Translations under genes and position numbers: made by a program
The notes under the pieces: model-generated
Told to the model about the DNA's origin: nothing
The model's input: only the letters and a program-made list of their open reading frames with translations
The model's database searches: none
Source of the DNA: Sebastes aleutianus
Lineage: Eukaryota; Chordata; Actinopteri; Perciformes; Sebastidae
Direction: 5' to 3'
Assembly (NCBI GenBank): GCA_916700875.1
Contig: CAKAKS010000039.1
Coordinates: 28,995,315 to 29,059,314, forward strand
Length of the DNA: 64,000 nucleotides
Shown: positions 8,551 to 20,271 of the stretch, in pieces
Position numbering within the stretch: position 1 is the stretch's first letter
How the letters are laid out: each line of letters opens with the position of its first letter

Positions 8551-10680
8551 CCATCTCACATCTGTCAAAAGTCAATCCTCCTATATATCATACACATATG
8601 TTGTCTTTTTGCTCTCTTTCTCTTTATCTCTCTTTCCTCTCCCTCTCCTCCTCCTCACCCACCCAAACACACACACAATGTCTTCTCTGCATCTTACAGG
8701 TGAACCACAGGAAAGAAGTAGCAGTCCTTATAAAGGAGGAGCCATATACTGTACACATAAGCAGCCAGAATCCAAACTCGTGATGTTCCGCTACTCACCA
8801 CCATCATCACCATCATCACCATTATCATCATTAATGTCATCATTGAAGCAGAAGACTGCCTGTTAAACTGCTCCTGCAAAACCAGCAGAGAGGAGATGAG
8901 ACGTCTCCAGGGTGTGTAAATTTACCTCCTGAAGCTATGTGGAAATCTCAAAGTTTGCAGAGGGATTTAATTAAAGCTGCAAACAGACATGGTTTAAGCG
9001 TAATGGTTTTAAATAATTCCCAAATATCAAGGAAACATTAGGCGTCTTTGCTGTCCCTGCAGCCGTAAAAAGACACCACAGGGAGGTGCAGCAATGCAGA
9101 AAGTGTGTCAAATGAGCACCGCTGGGAGCCAAACCAACAGGGACACACAAACATCACAGGTATTTTTCTTTTTAAGGAGTAGTATTGCACTGAAAGAATG
9201 GTTACATTTGATGCAGCAGAGGGGCCAGATATCCTGACTCTTAGTCCCTTGGGTCAAGCTCCAAAAACGCTGTTTCCTACACTTCTCAAATTGTCAGCAT
9301 TTCTTACACCTGTATCTTTCAAACGCCATACTCGTTTTTTTTCTTTTTACAGTTTTTCATAATCGCTTTGGCTCATTTTTCTAAACAGTCATAACATTCT
9401 CTAAGCTGTAAGTGCAATTGTCACAATGGGATGATGGGATGTCACAACTCTGTTTGCAAAAGGTAGTAACTCACCCAAACTATTTCATTTATGCTTCAAA
9501 ACCTAGTTATAGTGTCAGTAAATTGGCCAACGCCACCAAAACGAAAAGTTGTTTCGTCATCGTGTGAGCCACACTGGTTAAAATGTTTAGATGGGTTTTT
9601 TTCACCATGGTACTCAACTCTGTGAATGTTTCTTATACACAAATCTCTGTTTTGTTCTACTTTTCTGTTGACACTGACTGCTTACTTTACTATACCAGAA
9701 TGTCAGTTCTGTCTAGCTGAATGTTGTGTATCGCACTGAGCTGTTTTGATTCTCATTTCAACAATAGGTCAAACTTTACTGGTAAAAATCAATACTGTAC
9801 AATATTGTAGTACACAGAACAATGATATGCACTCGTGTTACGGTGATAACAAGAACCACAATTAATATTATGCAACTGGCTCTGTAGTACTCTAATTTAG
9901 TATTATTGACTTTGACATGTAAAGTCAGCAGAGTTGCTCACCAAAGATTGTCAAGATTGTTTTCTGGAAATTAAGTTCAGTCCAAAAGAGCAAGAAATTG
10001 AATGTTATTGACCACATCCAGCCCATCAGCAATCACACTGCATTGCACACTGTTTTGAGATATTGGAGCATCTTCAGTTTTAATGGCTTAGAGTTCCATG
10101 ACTGTTAAATCCATATCAGCTACATTACCATCTTCATTGTATCCCAGCTGCTAGGCGATCTCAAGCCTTATATTGTCCATTGTTTGGTTTTTGAGGTAGT
10201 AGTGTTTGTTGTACATTATTGGGTGTTGAGAAAGGCATGGCCCATTGTGATTCCGAAACACCAAGAGTTCTGGAAAAATGTCCCATTGGACCTAAAAAAG
10301 CCCATTCGTCCGACAGTCTGAAAACAAACATCCAGTGTTCCAAGATACAAACTCCGTGGCAACAAAAAGACGCCGATATTTTTATGACATCTGTTGGAAC
10401 AAAGGATTTCATTGGTCACATATATATTTCTGCAAGCGGAAATCTGCTGAAATCGAGGTCCATTTAGATATTTTTTTCCCCCACAGGAATGTTCTGCAGA
10501 GGTATGTAAGCATTCATAATGTAAGCACCCACAAAAGCAGATTTTATACATTTTTGTGTGAATTTTTCTGTCGAAAATCCATTCTTGGTGTGAAACAGCT
10601 TTAAATGTGTGTTATTGGTCACTATAAGCCCTATAGATGTGGGTCAGTAGGGGCCTGCAATGCGTACTTTGTTGTAAAAG
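8551..10680. other. intergenic DNA upstream of cbln1, no gene seen
   Basis: Unique AT-rich sequence. It includes a short CAT/ATC trinucleotide tract near 8795-8835 and overlapping open frames on both strands at 10161-10604. Those frames contradict one another and carry no family motif. No splice-supported exon was recognised. Confidence 0.55.
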
Positions 10681-10994
10681 TGAAACTTAAAAGCAACACG
10701 TTCTACCATGTTGTAAAACTGAATGAAACGTTACGTTGTGAACACAAACAAAACAGCTTCTTTAGGTTTAGGCGATAAAACCACTTAGTTAAGTTTAGGG
10801 AAAAACCTGTTTTGGCTTAAAATAACTATGTTTGAAAAGTGAAAGTGAAACTTAACACTTGTGAACACAAAGACAACTACACATTGTTGGTTTCACACGG
10901 GATGCAAATCCCGGTCTCGCCCTCAGCCTGCACCCCATGTCTAAGTCTGCCGCCTTTTTTATTCCTTCTTTAGTGGTTGGCCATGTGAATCGAC
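10681..10994 (+). repeat. family B-related fragment
   Basis: It contains the TTTAGGTTTAGGCGATAAAACC and AAGTTTAGGGAAAAACC phrases typical of family B, then a CACACGGGATGCAAATCCCG segment also seen near other copies. It abuts a more complete copy on its right. Confidence 0.55.
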
Positions 10995-11590
10995 AGCCCA
11001 GTCGCACAGCATTTTGAGAAATAGACACAAAATGTAATGTATTGATTTGTGTACGTATATACAAATACAAAAATTTTTTCATGACAGTCAGCATGAAATC
11101 AATTCGTATGTAATCCACGTAATTGTGAACCGGGAAGTATAGAGAGCGGCAAACGCCACATAGGGAGGAGGTCGAGGTGGATGGGTGTGTCAAAAAACAC
11201 TGGACATTCGCCCAGGACACCGCTGTTCGTGTCACGTGTGAAGCCACAAGTCAAAGTTGTTTTTGTCATGTAACTTCCGTACTTAAAGATACGCCACTTC
11301 CGTGTTATTTTGACCCAAACTGATCTTTTCCTTAAGCTAACTAAGTGATTTGTTGCCTAAGCCTAACCAAGTCAATCTTCCTAAACCTAACCTAAGAAAT
11401 TGTATTTTGAAAAGACTGGAGCGGAAATTTACGCCTGCATTACGTGTTGCTGGACATTCGTAGGAAAATGCACATTGTTGAAAGTCGTGTTGAGACTTAA
11501 AGAAAATAAAGGGAAATTTGTGTCTATGTACACGAATAAAATAGATTACATTTTGTAACTATTTCACAAACTGCTGTGAGACTGTTGGAA
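10995..11590 (-). mobile_element. family B element, longer copy with inverted ends
   Basis: The left end (AAATGTAATGTATTGATTTG near 11028) is inverted relative to the right end (about 11520-11585, ending TTTCACAAACTGCTGTGAGA). The interior matches 1258-1768, including AATTCGTATGTAATCCACGT and CCTAACCAAGTCAATC. Coding capacity is absent. Confidence 0.7.
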
Positions 11591-13080
11591 TCGTTGATAA
11601 AACCCACTAGTGGGTGTAGCAGGTCCCTTCCGACCCATATTTATGAGGCTTATAACCACTAATAACGCCCATTTAATGACCTGATAACAGTCTAACCAGC
11701 TGCCTCTTTTGCCGCTTCTTTTTTTTTCTCTCCTTGACACTTTGTCTCATTCTTTCTTTTTTCATTGCTTTCTATTTTTTTTAATTCTCTTCCAGTCCTC
11801 TTTAATTCTCTTCCATCTTTTTGTCTCCCTTTCTTGTTCTTTATTGTTTCTTTATTCCTCCATCCCTTTTCGTCATCCTATTGTTTTTTTGTTTTTTTTA
11901 ATCCTTTCTCTCTCCCTTTCGCTCCTCCTTCTCACTGTTACTGTCCCCTCCCTCTCTCCTTACAGCATCTTTCTCTCAAGGTTTCTTTCTCCTCCTCCTT
12001 ACCTTCTCCTTGTCTCTTCTCTCCCCGTCTTTGTCTTCCTCCCTCCCCTCTGTCGTTCCTGCAGTTGCTGTTTCTCTCTCCCAGGGGTTTCCTTCAGCCT
12101 CTAATACAAGCTGACGCTGAATGACAGGCCAAAAGGACTTCTCTCAGATGCAGGATGCAGGGGACGAGCCGCATTTACTCTCTCTCTCTCTCTCTGTCAT
12201 ACACTCAAATACAGATGTTGTCACACATTCAAATCATCGTTTTCTCTCTCCTCCTCACGACCACGTTGCTTTTTTCGCCGACCACAATTTGCTTGTGTGT
12301 GTGTGTGTTAGCTGTCTGAGGTTGTCACTGGCACACAGGGGGAACAGTGCTCATTGTTTCTCAGGGTGACACCAGCCCAACTGCAGTTTAACTGGACTGA
12401 CAGACAGGAGCAAGCTGCCACTACACACCTACTTTGTCCATGTGTCTCAGTGTGTGTGTGTGTTTGTATGTCCGTCAGTGTACGCATGTGTTGGTTTGTG
12501 CTCAGCAGAGATTAAACAACGATCATATTCACCGCCGCTGGAACACGGGGCCTGTCTTCTTTCCTGACTGCCTGTCTGTCCATCTGCCAGCTTAATTACC
12601 TGTCTGTCTCTCACACTCGGCTGTCTGTCTGTCTGTCTGCCTGCTGGCCGATGATGCTCTCTAGCCTCAGACTCTGAGGCTGCGCAATGCCGCTGTGACA
12701 TTTAGGAAGTGAGATCACCAAAGTTCATCTTTTTGGGGGGAGGGTTGGGTAAAGCAGGACAGAAAGAAAATAATCAAATCAAATGGGCTAATGCGAGGAA
12801 AAGACACATTCCTCTAATCGTAATTATGAAGATGGCATCAGGGAATAACCAACAGTGTTATGTGAAGGAAAAATATGGCTTTAGTTAGTTGGCATATTGT
12901 GTGCAAAGAGGCCGATTGTCGTCACCGCACTAAAATGTGCTGTTTGGAAGCTAATTAGGTGTGAATGCTGAAGGGAACAAGTATCTCTTTTTCTATTTGC
13001 AGGCCTATTTTAGTCTACTTACAGTATTGTACAAAACAGGGATACGGATACAGGATATGGCATAATGGAGAAAAAAAAAC
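11591..13080. other. intergenic, pyrimidine-rich then unique sequence
   Basis: 11705-12095 is strongly T/C-rich and gives spurious Leu/Phe/Ser-rich frames. A short CT tract (12178-12196), short TG tracts near 12293-12309 and 12449-12465, and a CTGT tract near 12617-12640 follow. 12790-12970 looks unique and AT-balanced, with TAATTA-type motifs. No gene is supported. Confidence 0.55.
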
Positions 13081-13290
13081 ACAGGACTTTCGCCCAGGAG
13101 ACCGGTGCTCGTGTCCGTGTGAAACCACATGTCATAGTTGATTTATTTGTTACGTAACTTCCGTACTTAAGTTACAGTACTTCTGGAGTTATTTTAACCC
13201 AAACCACAACATTTTCCTAAAGCTAACGAAGTTGTTTTTGTCATATAACTTCCATTCTTAAAGCAGCCGGAGCAAACTTCCTACACACAC
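13081..13290 (-). repeat. family B fragment
   Basis: It contains the CAGGACTTTCGCCCAGGAGACC and TAACTTCCGTACTTAAG phrases shared with copies at 11200-11300 and 17350-17400. It is truncated on both sides. Confidence 0.6.
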
Positions 13291-14262
13291 TTTAAATAGA
13301 CTGTGTTGTTTGGGGCTATTATTTCTATAGAAAAGTAAAATACATAGGCGTATGTAGAATAATGTCCTCAGTGTAACTGTTAAATTGCTTTTTGTATTAC
13401 AGCACAGTGTCTGAGCCCTTCGGCAAGAAAATTGGCTAATTCTCCGTGTTGCATTCAGTATTTATTCTGCATGTCCCTGGGTGTCATTTCCCATTAGCAG
13501 TGCAGACACTGACTTTAAGCACAAAGGAGGTCCCTTAACTAAGTCACAGTGTGAACAGTGTGAAGCTGCTCAAAAACCGCAGATGTGGAACTGTTAAGGA
13601 AACACAGCTCCCAACAGCTGTGCTCTCTTCAGTAAAAAAAAGGAAAAAAAAGGATTTGACAGAGGAGGAAGCAGCCTGAAGAAAAGAGGCAGAGCCTGTG
13701 GGAAGACCAGAGTTTAACCTCTGCTGTTCAAGACAGCTGAAGCGGCTCAACACCAACAACACCACCGAATTTCTGTCAAAATCTGTTAACAAAGCTTTTT
13801 CTAAAAACTTTCATCACTCAGGCTGACAATTCAAAAACACATTAGAACAAATAATGTTCTAAATATACAGTTTATCATACATACACATACAGCAACAATT
13901 ATATCACACCTCCCACTGCTATTTTCCAATTAAAGATTACTAAACAAGTCTGGGCTGCAGCTCTTTCAGTGTCTGGCTACAGTAGTTGCATCGTCCCCAC
14001 CCACTCACCTACAAGAAAGAGCTGAGCAAGTAGAGCCTTCTGTGCCCTATACACTGAGACAAATGTTGATCAGGACATAATGGGTTTTTTTTTTGTTTTT
14101 TTGGCCAGCCTGAAAATGCCTGCTGTTTCCCTGCCTGATGGCTGTATAGTTTGTGGAAAATAAGTTTTCTTCTGTGGGGACGCCTTTAATAAATTCATGA
14201 TACTCTTCCAGTATCTATTACTAATATATATTTATCAATGATCGATTAATACATTTAATTAC
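13291..14262. other. intergenic, no gene seen
   Basis: Mostly unique AT-rich DNA. 13400-13520 is repeat-free by eye. The minus-strand frame at 13544-13792 has no recognisable domain. Confidence 0.5.
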
Positions 14263-14375
14263 GGCTGTCAATCAATTAATCAATATTTAATTGTGATTAA
14301 TCGCAAATTAACCGCACAGTTTTTATCTGTTCAAAATGTACCTTAAAGGGAGATTTGTCAAGTATTTAATGTATG
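14263..14375 (+). repeat. family A terminal fragment
   Basis: It has the GGCTGTCAATCAATTAATC end followed by GTGATTAATCGCAAATTA and ACCTTAAAGGGAGATTTGTC, matching the left end of the complete copy at 37270. The rest of the element is missing. Confidence 0.75.
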
Positions 14376-14702
14376 TAAATATTTATACAATTTATTGGAA
14401 ATCAATGTTTCTTCAACCAGAATTGTATCTGTATTGATCTGATTGATCTCTGTGGATTTTGACATCATTGCAATAAGGCCCATCTTCACTGCCTTGCCAT
14501 TTCAGAAGTGCTATATATTTTCCCAGAGAATGTAAAAATCTTAACCAAAAATATTCAGTGTATTAAGATTATAAATGGACAGAAAAATACTACTCAAAGA
14601 TATAAAGTCAATTCTAAACAAGGCGTGGAGAGAATGTGTAAACAAAACTTGTGCAACACATGTAGTACATGCATACAAAATGCTTAAACAGTTGCTCTCG
14701 TG

Positions 14703-14915
14703 TACAAAGAAACACACACACACACTCACCCACACACACACACACACACACACTGTGAAGAAAGAGAAGAACATCTCAGAGGAGTAATCTCAGGTCCCAC
14801 AGCAAAACAACACGCCCACACATGCACGCACACACACACACATACACACATACTATGCTCGCAAGGAGACAGAGGCAGTCTTCCAGAACAAAACGCACAC
14901 ACACACTCTTGCACA
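14703..14915. repeat. (CA)n cluster
   Basis: Several CA tracts (about 14711-14752, 14827-14850 and 14897-14922) separated by short unique spacers. The overlapping THTHTH and VCVCVC frames on the two strands are translations of these tracts. Confidence 0.85.
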
Positions 14916-15035
14916 CACATGCGCACACATCAAGTCAGGTAAGCACAGAGGGATCAAGGTTAACCAGGCATCAGTGGGATGTGCTGTCTGGTGATCGTTC
15001 GCTTCCCTCCTGAGACCCTCTAGTATGTGAGGGTC

Positions 15036-15059
15036 TGTGTGTGTGTGTGTGTGTGTGTA
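15036..15059. repeat. (TG)n microsatellite
   Basis: A short uninterrupted TG tract of about eleven units. Confidence 0.9.
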
Positions 15060-15259
15060 GGTGGGTTCATGTGAGCATGCACTCTCATTACGTCATACCA
15101 TTCACTGCCTAAGGTACAGTACTTTTTTTTCCCACTGTCTCAAAGAGATGGAAGCAGGAGGAAAAAATAATGCCCTCTGCTTTCTGTCTGCCCTCTTTTT
15201 GATTCATCGGGGAGCTTTATCGCTGCTTTCCGCTTGCTTGTACATGTCATACATCTCTG

Positions 15260-15680
15260 AGAAATGGGGGTGACTGCACACAAAAAGAAAAGCAAAGAGG
15301 CAGAGGATGCAGTGGACCACTGGGACATTACCCAGCGAGCTTTTTAGGAGCCATTGACAGAGCAGGCAAGGAAGCAGTCGGCCAAAGGGTGTCTGGTCCC
15401 AATTACTCCGCAAGCCGATGCCCACTCTACTGTTTGCATGCACGGAGCTGGCTCTCAATCCCAGCGTGCTCTGCCTAATCAAAGGGGAGGCTGAGAAAGT
15501 TGTGTGAGGCAGCCAGGGCAAAATCACAAATGTTACATTCTTTAATGTTTAAATCTTTAATGGAGCCAGCGGCAGCTAGATTATTCATGCCTTGAACTCA
15601 GGTAAAGCTTAACTTCTATCTGGATCAAGCCAATCAGCCTGGAACGTCTATGTCTGAGTATAGCTCTGAACAGCCCACAA
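15260..15680. other. repeat-free, conserved-looking non-coding stretch
   Basis: Balanced composition, no repeat family seen, and homeodomain- and bHLH-like short motifs (for example ATTATTCATG, CAGCTAG). It is surrounded by repeats. It could be an enhancer for the neighbouring developmental gene. This is inferred from appearance only, since conservation cannot be measured here. Confidence 0.25.
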
Positions 15681-15879
15681 ACCCCCCCGTAGTAGTTATG
15701 AAATATGAATTTTTACAGTGTATAACTTTGACGGGTCATTCTGGGCACAGACAGTTCACAAGGTCCATTTAATCACTTCATATTCTGGAGCTTTCGACTG
15801 TACCTCACAGTCATGTTCTGCAGATTTGAAAATTTATGTTTCAAACTTTCAATGATCCTGCAACCCAATCTCACGGGAA

Positions 15880-16240
15880 GGTTTTTGAATAGCACGACAT
15901 AACAAGGACATTCGGTTTGTCATGAGGACGCATTTTAGGCTTTTCGCATGTCATTTGCACGCCATGCAACAAAACTACGATAACGTCCGCACTTGGGTTT
16001 AGGCAATAAAACCACTTTGTAAGATTTAGGAAAAACGTCATGGTTGGGCTTAATATAAGTATGTAAACTAAATAAAATACGTACGGAATCAATGTAACAT
16101 ACATATGGAAAACATGTCACAAATATCGCTAAAAAACACGTGACAAACGTCACTAACGTAACGTCCAAACAGAACACCGATCTCGAACACCAGCCTCCTG
16201 GTTTCAACGTGTGTCTAGCCTGTGCATGTGCAGCACAGGA
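15880..16240 (+). repeat. family B-related fragment
   Basis: It contains GGGTTTAGGCAATAAAACCAC and TTTAGGAAAAACGTC plus an ACAGAACACCGATCTCGAAC tail resembling other family B ends. No coding frame is credible. The 105-residue minus-strand frame is a chance reading. Confidence 0.5.
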
Positions 16241-16446
16241 GATGCAAGTCAAAACCTGTTAATTCACCCATTCGTCATGTGTTACTTATGTGTGGGATTT
16301 TTGAGCGAATATTGCATCTTTTTTTTCTATTGGTTATTCATTTTTGCATGAGTATATTTACGGGTAGATGTACAACAGTTAACTTGAATCTACCTTGTGA
16401 ACATATGTTAAACAACTGTGTTAAATCATGCTGCAATTACAAATAC

Positions 16447-16790
16447 AGATGGGGTGACATCCGGAGGGAGCTCGGAGTAGAGCCGCTGCTCCTTCTCGTC
16501 AAAAGGGGCCAGCTGAGGTGGTTCGGGCATCTGATCAAGATGCCTCCTGGACACCTCCCTTTGGAGGTTTTTCAGGCACGTCCAACTGGTAAGAGGCTCC
16601 GGGGTAGACCCAGAACACGCTGGAGAGATTACATATCTCGTCTGGCCTGGGAACGCCTCGGGGTCTCCCAGGAAGAGCTGGAAAACATTTCTGGGGAGAG
16701 GGACATCTGGAATTCCTTGCTAAGCCTGCTGCCCCCGTGACCCGGCCCTTGATAAGCGGAAGAAAGTGGATGGATGAATGGATAGATGGA
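16447..16790 (+). mobile_element. 5'-truncated LINE: C-terminal end of a non-LTR retrotransposon polyprotein plus 3' end
   Basis: The frame reads from about 16450 to the stop at 16738-16740. It contains the typical post-reverse-transcriptase tail of a fish LINE: RRELGVEPLLLLVKRGQLRW, then FGH, MPPGHLPLEVFQARPTGKR, RGRPRTRWRDYISRLAWERL and GVSQEELENISGERDIW. After the stop come GATAAGCGGAAGAAAGTGG and a short ATGG tandem, as at the 3' end of many fish elements of this kind. The reverse transcriptase and endonuclease are missing. The exact clade (L2- or Rex-like) is uncertain. The 5' part of the open frame (16222-16446) is host sequence and not LINE. Confidence 0.85.
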
Positions 16791-16919
16791 AATAATTTTA
16801 AAAAGTAGTGAAATAATAATAAATAATATAATAATAATAAAAGTAGCAATGTAAAATACACAATTACAAGTAAAGGTTTTGCATTGAAAGTTTCACTTAA
16901 GCAAAAGTATAAAAGTATT

Positions 16920-17085
16920 TGTGGAAAATGGAGCTCAAACAGAGCGTTTCAGACAGAGAGTGAAAAGAGGTGCTGCAGCACAGCTGGTATGAGAAAAGTA
17001 AAGCGTTTTGAAAGCATGTAAACATGTCTTAGTAGAAACCCAAATTACAAGCAGCTGAAAATAAGCACAATAGGTCCTCTTTAAT
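16920..17085 (+). repeat. family E1 right-half fragment
   Basis: It shares GAGCGTTTCAGACAGAGAG, AAGCATGTAAACATGTC and AGTAGAAACCCAAATTACAA with the complete element at 46767-47280, and ends TAGGTCCTCTTTAA where the complete copy ends GGGACCTTT. Confidence 0.75.
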
Positions 17086-17530
17086 CTCTTAAGTAACTAG
17101 TATCAGTAGTATCTCATTCCCAGGGCGTTAAATACAGAGGCTTTTGTCACGGCCATGGGCGTTCGGCACCGCCGCACAAGGCACCCTTGAGTGCCGGTAC
17201 GAAACGCACCGGGCGTTCCATTAACTATAATATAAACCCACACGCGGCAACAGTAAACGCTCCGATAAATTGCGTGTGGTGACGTAGTTTAAAGAGCAAA
17301 AAGACACACATCAGATGGATGGGAGGGGAGGTGGATGTGTCCCACAAACACAAGGCTTTCATCCAGGAGACCGCTGTTCGTGTCCCGTGTGTTATGTTAC
17401 AATGTTACAACGTTCAGTTTCATTTTCACTGTACCAACGTAGTAGTTTCAAGACCAACCATGTAATTCTTTCCTAAACCTAACTATTGTGGTTTTGTTGC
17501 CTAATCCTAAAGTGACACCCAGATTAACTA
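17086..17530. repeat. repeat-derived stretch (unclassified CG-bearing unit, then family B fragment)
   Basis: 17140-17290 is CpG-bearing with GGGCGTTCGGCACCGCC and a partly mirrored CACCGGGCGTTCCATTAA. 17330-17530 contains CATCCAGGAGACCGCTGTTC and TTTCCTAAACCTAACTA phrases of family B. Neither part codes for a recognisable product. Confidence 0.45.
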
Positions 17531-17984
17531 TAGTAGTTTTGATGCCGAAAGTAAAGTGATGCCAAGGGGCGAGACAAAGCGGAGGTATGTGATGAGTTGG
17601 AATGAGAACGTGTTGCTAGTATCTACAACTCTCAAATAAATGTTTGTGGAGTAGAAAGTACAACATTTCCTTCTGAATTGCTGTAGTTGAAGTATAACGT
17701 ATGAAGTGGAAATACTCAGGTGTGTATAATGTAAGAAGAAAGAAAAAAGAATAAAAAAAGGCTCCTCAGAGCATATACAAAGATATAACCAGTCTATCTG
17801 AGGATAAAATGTTTTCTCCACAGTAATAGACAACTAAAGTTATACAACTACAATATTAGTTGTAAGGATTTAGACCAGATGTGAGGCCACTCTTGCTGTG
17901 CTCTCACACCTACTGACCTCTTTGCAAAACATTTTGCAGTATCATTGTTTTTTTTCCCTGTTTTTATTGATGTATCAGCATTGT
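17531..17984. other. intergenic, no gene seen
   Basis: AT-rich DNA with no repeat or gene that I recognise. The 101-residue minus-strand frame overlapping it (17528-17833) has no domain signature. Confidence 0.5.
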
Positions 17985-18250
17985 GGTGTTCTGATGCAGC
18001 AGGCTGGCGCAAATCTAATAGGTTATTTAATATATAGTTGTCCTGGCATAAGATTAATTAACATCCGCTCTATAGGCTCTATTTATAGGCATATTTTTGA
18101 AGTGGGGCTGCCATTAAGTGAATTATCGCCTGTCACCGCATCCAGCACTTCTGTTGAAATAATCAAATCAGATATGTAAAGTGCAGCCTATAATCTCATT
18201 TTCTAAACCTGATTACATTTTGTTGACAGGACATTGGTGGGTCTGATGGT
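17985..18250. other. repeat-free, conserved-looking non-coding stretch
   Basis: It contains TTAATTAAC, TATTTAATATATAG, CCATTAAGTGAATTA and ATAATCAAATCAGATATG, dense with homeodomain-like cores in otherwise unique sequence. It looks like a vertebrate non-coding regulatory element, but this is inferred from texture only. Confidence 0.28.
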
Positions 18251-18447
18251 TGCCGGGCGTGACAGTCTAGTGCACCGCAAGGTTGTCACGTCCTATATAA
18301 AATAGTCCTCTACGTGCCGAGTAATTTTCAGGACCACTGGACCAACAGAACAACATGAAATAGTCGCTCACTTGTATAACCAAGTGCCTAGGGTTATTTT
18401 CAAAATAAAAGTATTTCCTGCAAGTGTTGAATGGTGACTGTTGTTGG

Positions 18448-18912
18448 GAAGGAGATTAAATAACTCCCAAAATTTACGTAAAATTTTGGCAGGGAAAACT
18501 GACATGCCCACTTTATGATAATCACATGCAGTTTGGGGCAAGTCATGGTCAAGTCAGCACACTGACACACTGACAGCTGGTGTTGCCTGTTGGGCTGCAG
18601 TTTGCCATGTTATGATTTGAGCATATTTTTTATGCTAAATGCAGTACCTGTGAGGGTTTCTGGACAATATTTGTCATCGTTTTGTGTTGTTAATTGATTT
18701 CCAATAATAAATATGTACATACATTTGCATAAAAAAGCACATTTGACCACTCCAATGTTGATAAGAGTATTAAATACTTGATAAATCTCCCTTTTAAGGT
18801 ATATTTTGAACAGATAAAAAATGTGCAAATAAATTATGATTTATCGCGATTAACAATGGACAATCATGAGATTAATCGCAGTTCAATATTTTAATTGATT
18901 GACAGCCCTACC
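18448..18912 (-). mobile_element. family A element, internally deleted copy
   Basis: Read on the minus strand it begins at the GGCTGTCAATCAATT end (18911 downward) and continues through the AATTGATTTCCAATAATAA and TGTTGCCTGTTGGGCTGCAG segments also seen at 41950-42290 and 59230-59350. The opposite end is missing beyond about 18450. Confidence 0.75.
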
Positions 18913-18979
18913 CAGGACACATTAATACCAGGTCTGAACAGGGCCAAAATGATGCCGGCAGCCTAAGTTCATACTACGT

Positions 18980-19479
18980 NNNNNNNNNNNNNNNNNNNNN
19001 NNNNNNNNNNNNNNNNNNNNNNNNNNNNNNNNNNNNNNNNNNNNNNNNNNNNNNNNNNNNNNNNNNNNNNNNNNNNNNNNNNNNNNNNNNNNNNNNNNNN
19101 NNNNNNNNNNNNNNNNNNNNNNNNNNNNNNNNNNNNNNNNNNNNNNNNNNNNNNNNNNNNNNNNNNNNNNNNNNNNNNNNNNNNNNNNNNNNNNNNNNNN
19201 NNNNNNNNNNNNNNNNNNNNNNNNNNNNNNNNNNNNNNNNNNNNNNNNNNNNNNNNNNNNNNNNNNNNNNNNNNNNNNNNNNNNNNNNNNNNNNNNNNNN
19301 NNNNNNNNNNNNNNNNNNNNNNNNNNNNNNNNNNNNNNNNNNNNNNNNNNNNNNNNNNNNNNNNNNNNNNNNNNNNNNNNNNNNNNNNNNNNNNNNNNNN
19401 NNNNNNNNNNNNNNNNNNNNNNNNNNNNNNNNNNNNNNNNNNNNNNNNNNNNNNNNNNNNNNNNNNNNNNNNNNNNNNN
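18980..19479. other. assembly gap of 500 N
   Basis: Exactly 500 unknown bases, which suggests a placeholder length. The 12 bases before it (18968-18979) and the 12 after it (19480-19491) are identical: TTCATACTACGT. The open frame called across it is meaningless. Confidence 0.99.
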
Positions 19480-19491
19480 TTCATACTACGT

Positions 19492-20270
19492 AACATAGTG
19501 GGTCGGTGGTTTCCTCTAGTTATTGTGTTTTTGGTTATACAGGGCTCAGTTAATGTATGATCTTAGATTTTTTGGAACATGTTTTTATTTGTCATGCTGT
19601 AGCTCTGCTCCTTTTGTACCATGGAGAGAGCACTCAGCATAAACAAGCAACAAATTCCCTGGGAAATCTGCCATTAATATTACATGATATCCATCTACTA
19701 TCAACGACAAAGTAAAACCACTCCGAGCAGGCGTACACAATATCTGAAACTTTGCCTTGAGTGCATATGTTTTCTGTCTATGTTTAGAAAGCAAAAGAAA
19801 AGTGTAGCTGTGGTTGCAGTCTGATTTGATCTGGGAAGGAAAATGTGATAAACATGTTTTTGACTTGTAGATTTAGGAGTGTGATAGCCATTAGATGAAT
19901 CCCCACAACCTCAGTCCATTCTACTTAATTGCTAAGCACAAGTTCCATTGAGTGTAGCTGATATTAGTTCAGAGGATGGAAACGTGTTTCAGCACATTTT
20001 GTGGTTGGGACATGACTCATGCTGAAGTGCCCCTCCATGCACTCCAAGTAAAACATGGCTCAACGTCTTTCACACTCTGTGTTCATCAGTGGCAGATGTC
20101 AAGGGAATTAGTTAGCCTCTTACAGTTTCACAGCTATAGTGTTTAAATAATCCTCTTAGTCTGAATTAGTTCTTCATGTAAAAAAAAAAAAAGAGATCAC
20201 AAATTATAGAAAATGTTCAATGATATGCCTTTTTTAAATCATGTGTAATAGCTTATTATGTATAAAAACA
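19492..20270. other. intergenic, no gene seen
   Basis: Unique AT-rich DNA with a poly(A) tract near 20180-20191. The minus-strand frame at 19585-19794 shows no known motif. Confidence 0.5.
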
Positions 20271-20271
20271 T

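Noticed and set aside
8167..8866. 178- and 222-residue plus-strand frames rich in Ser, Leu, Ile and Tyr
   Set aside because: They are direct translations of the CT and TATC microsatellites in two frames.
11709..12124. 131- and 119-residue Leu/Phe/Ser-rich frames that might suggest a membrane protein
   Set aside because: The hydrophobicity follows from T/C bias; two frames look equally membrane-like.
18969..19496. 175-residue minus-strand frame
   Set aside because: It is translated through the 500-N gap and has no sequence content.
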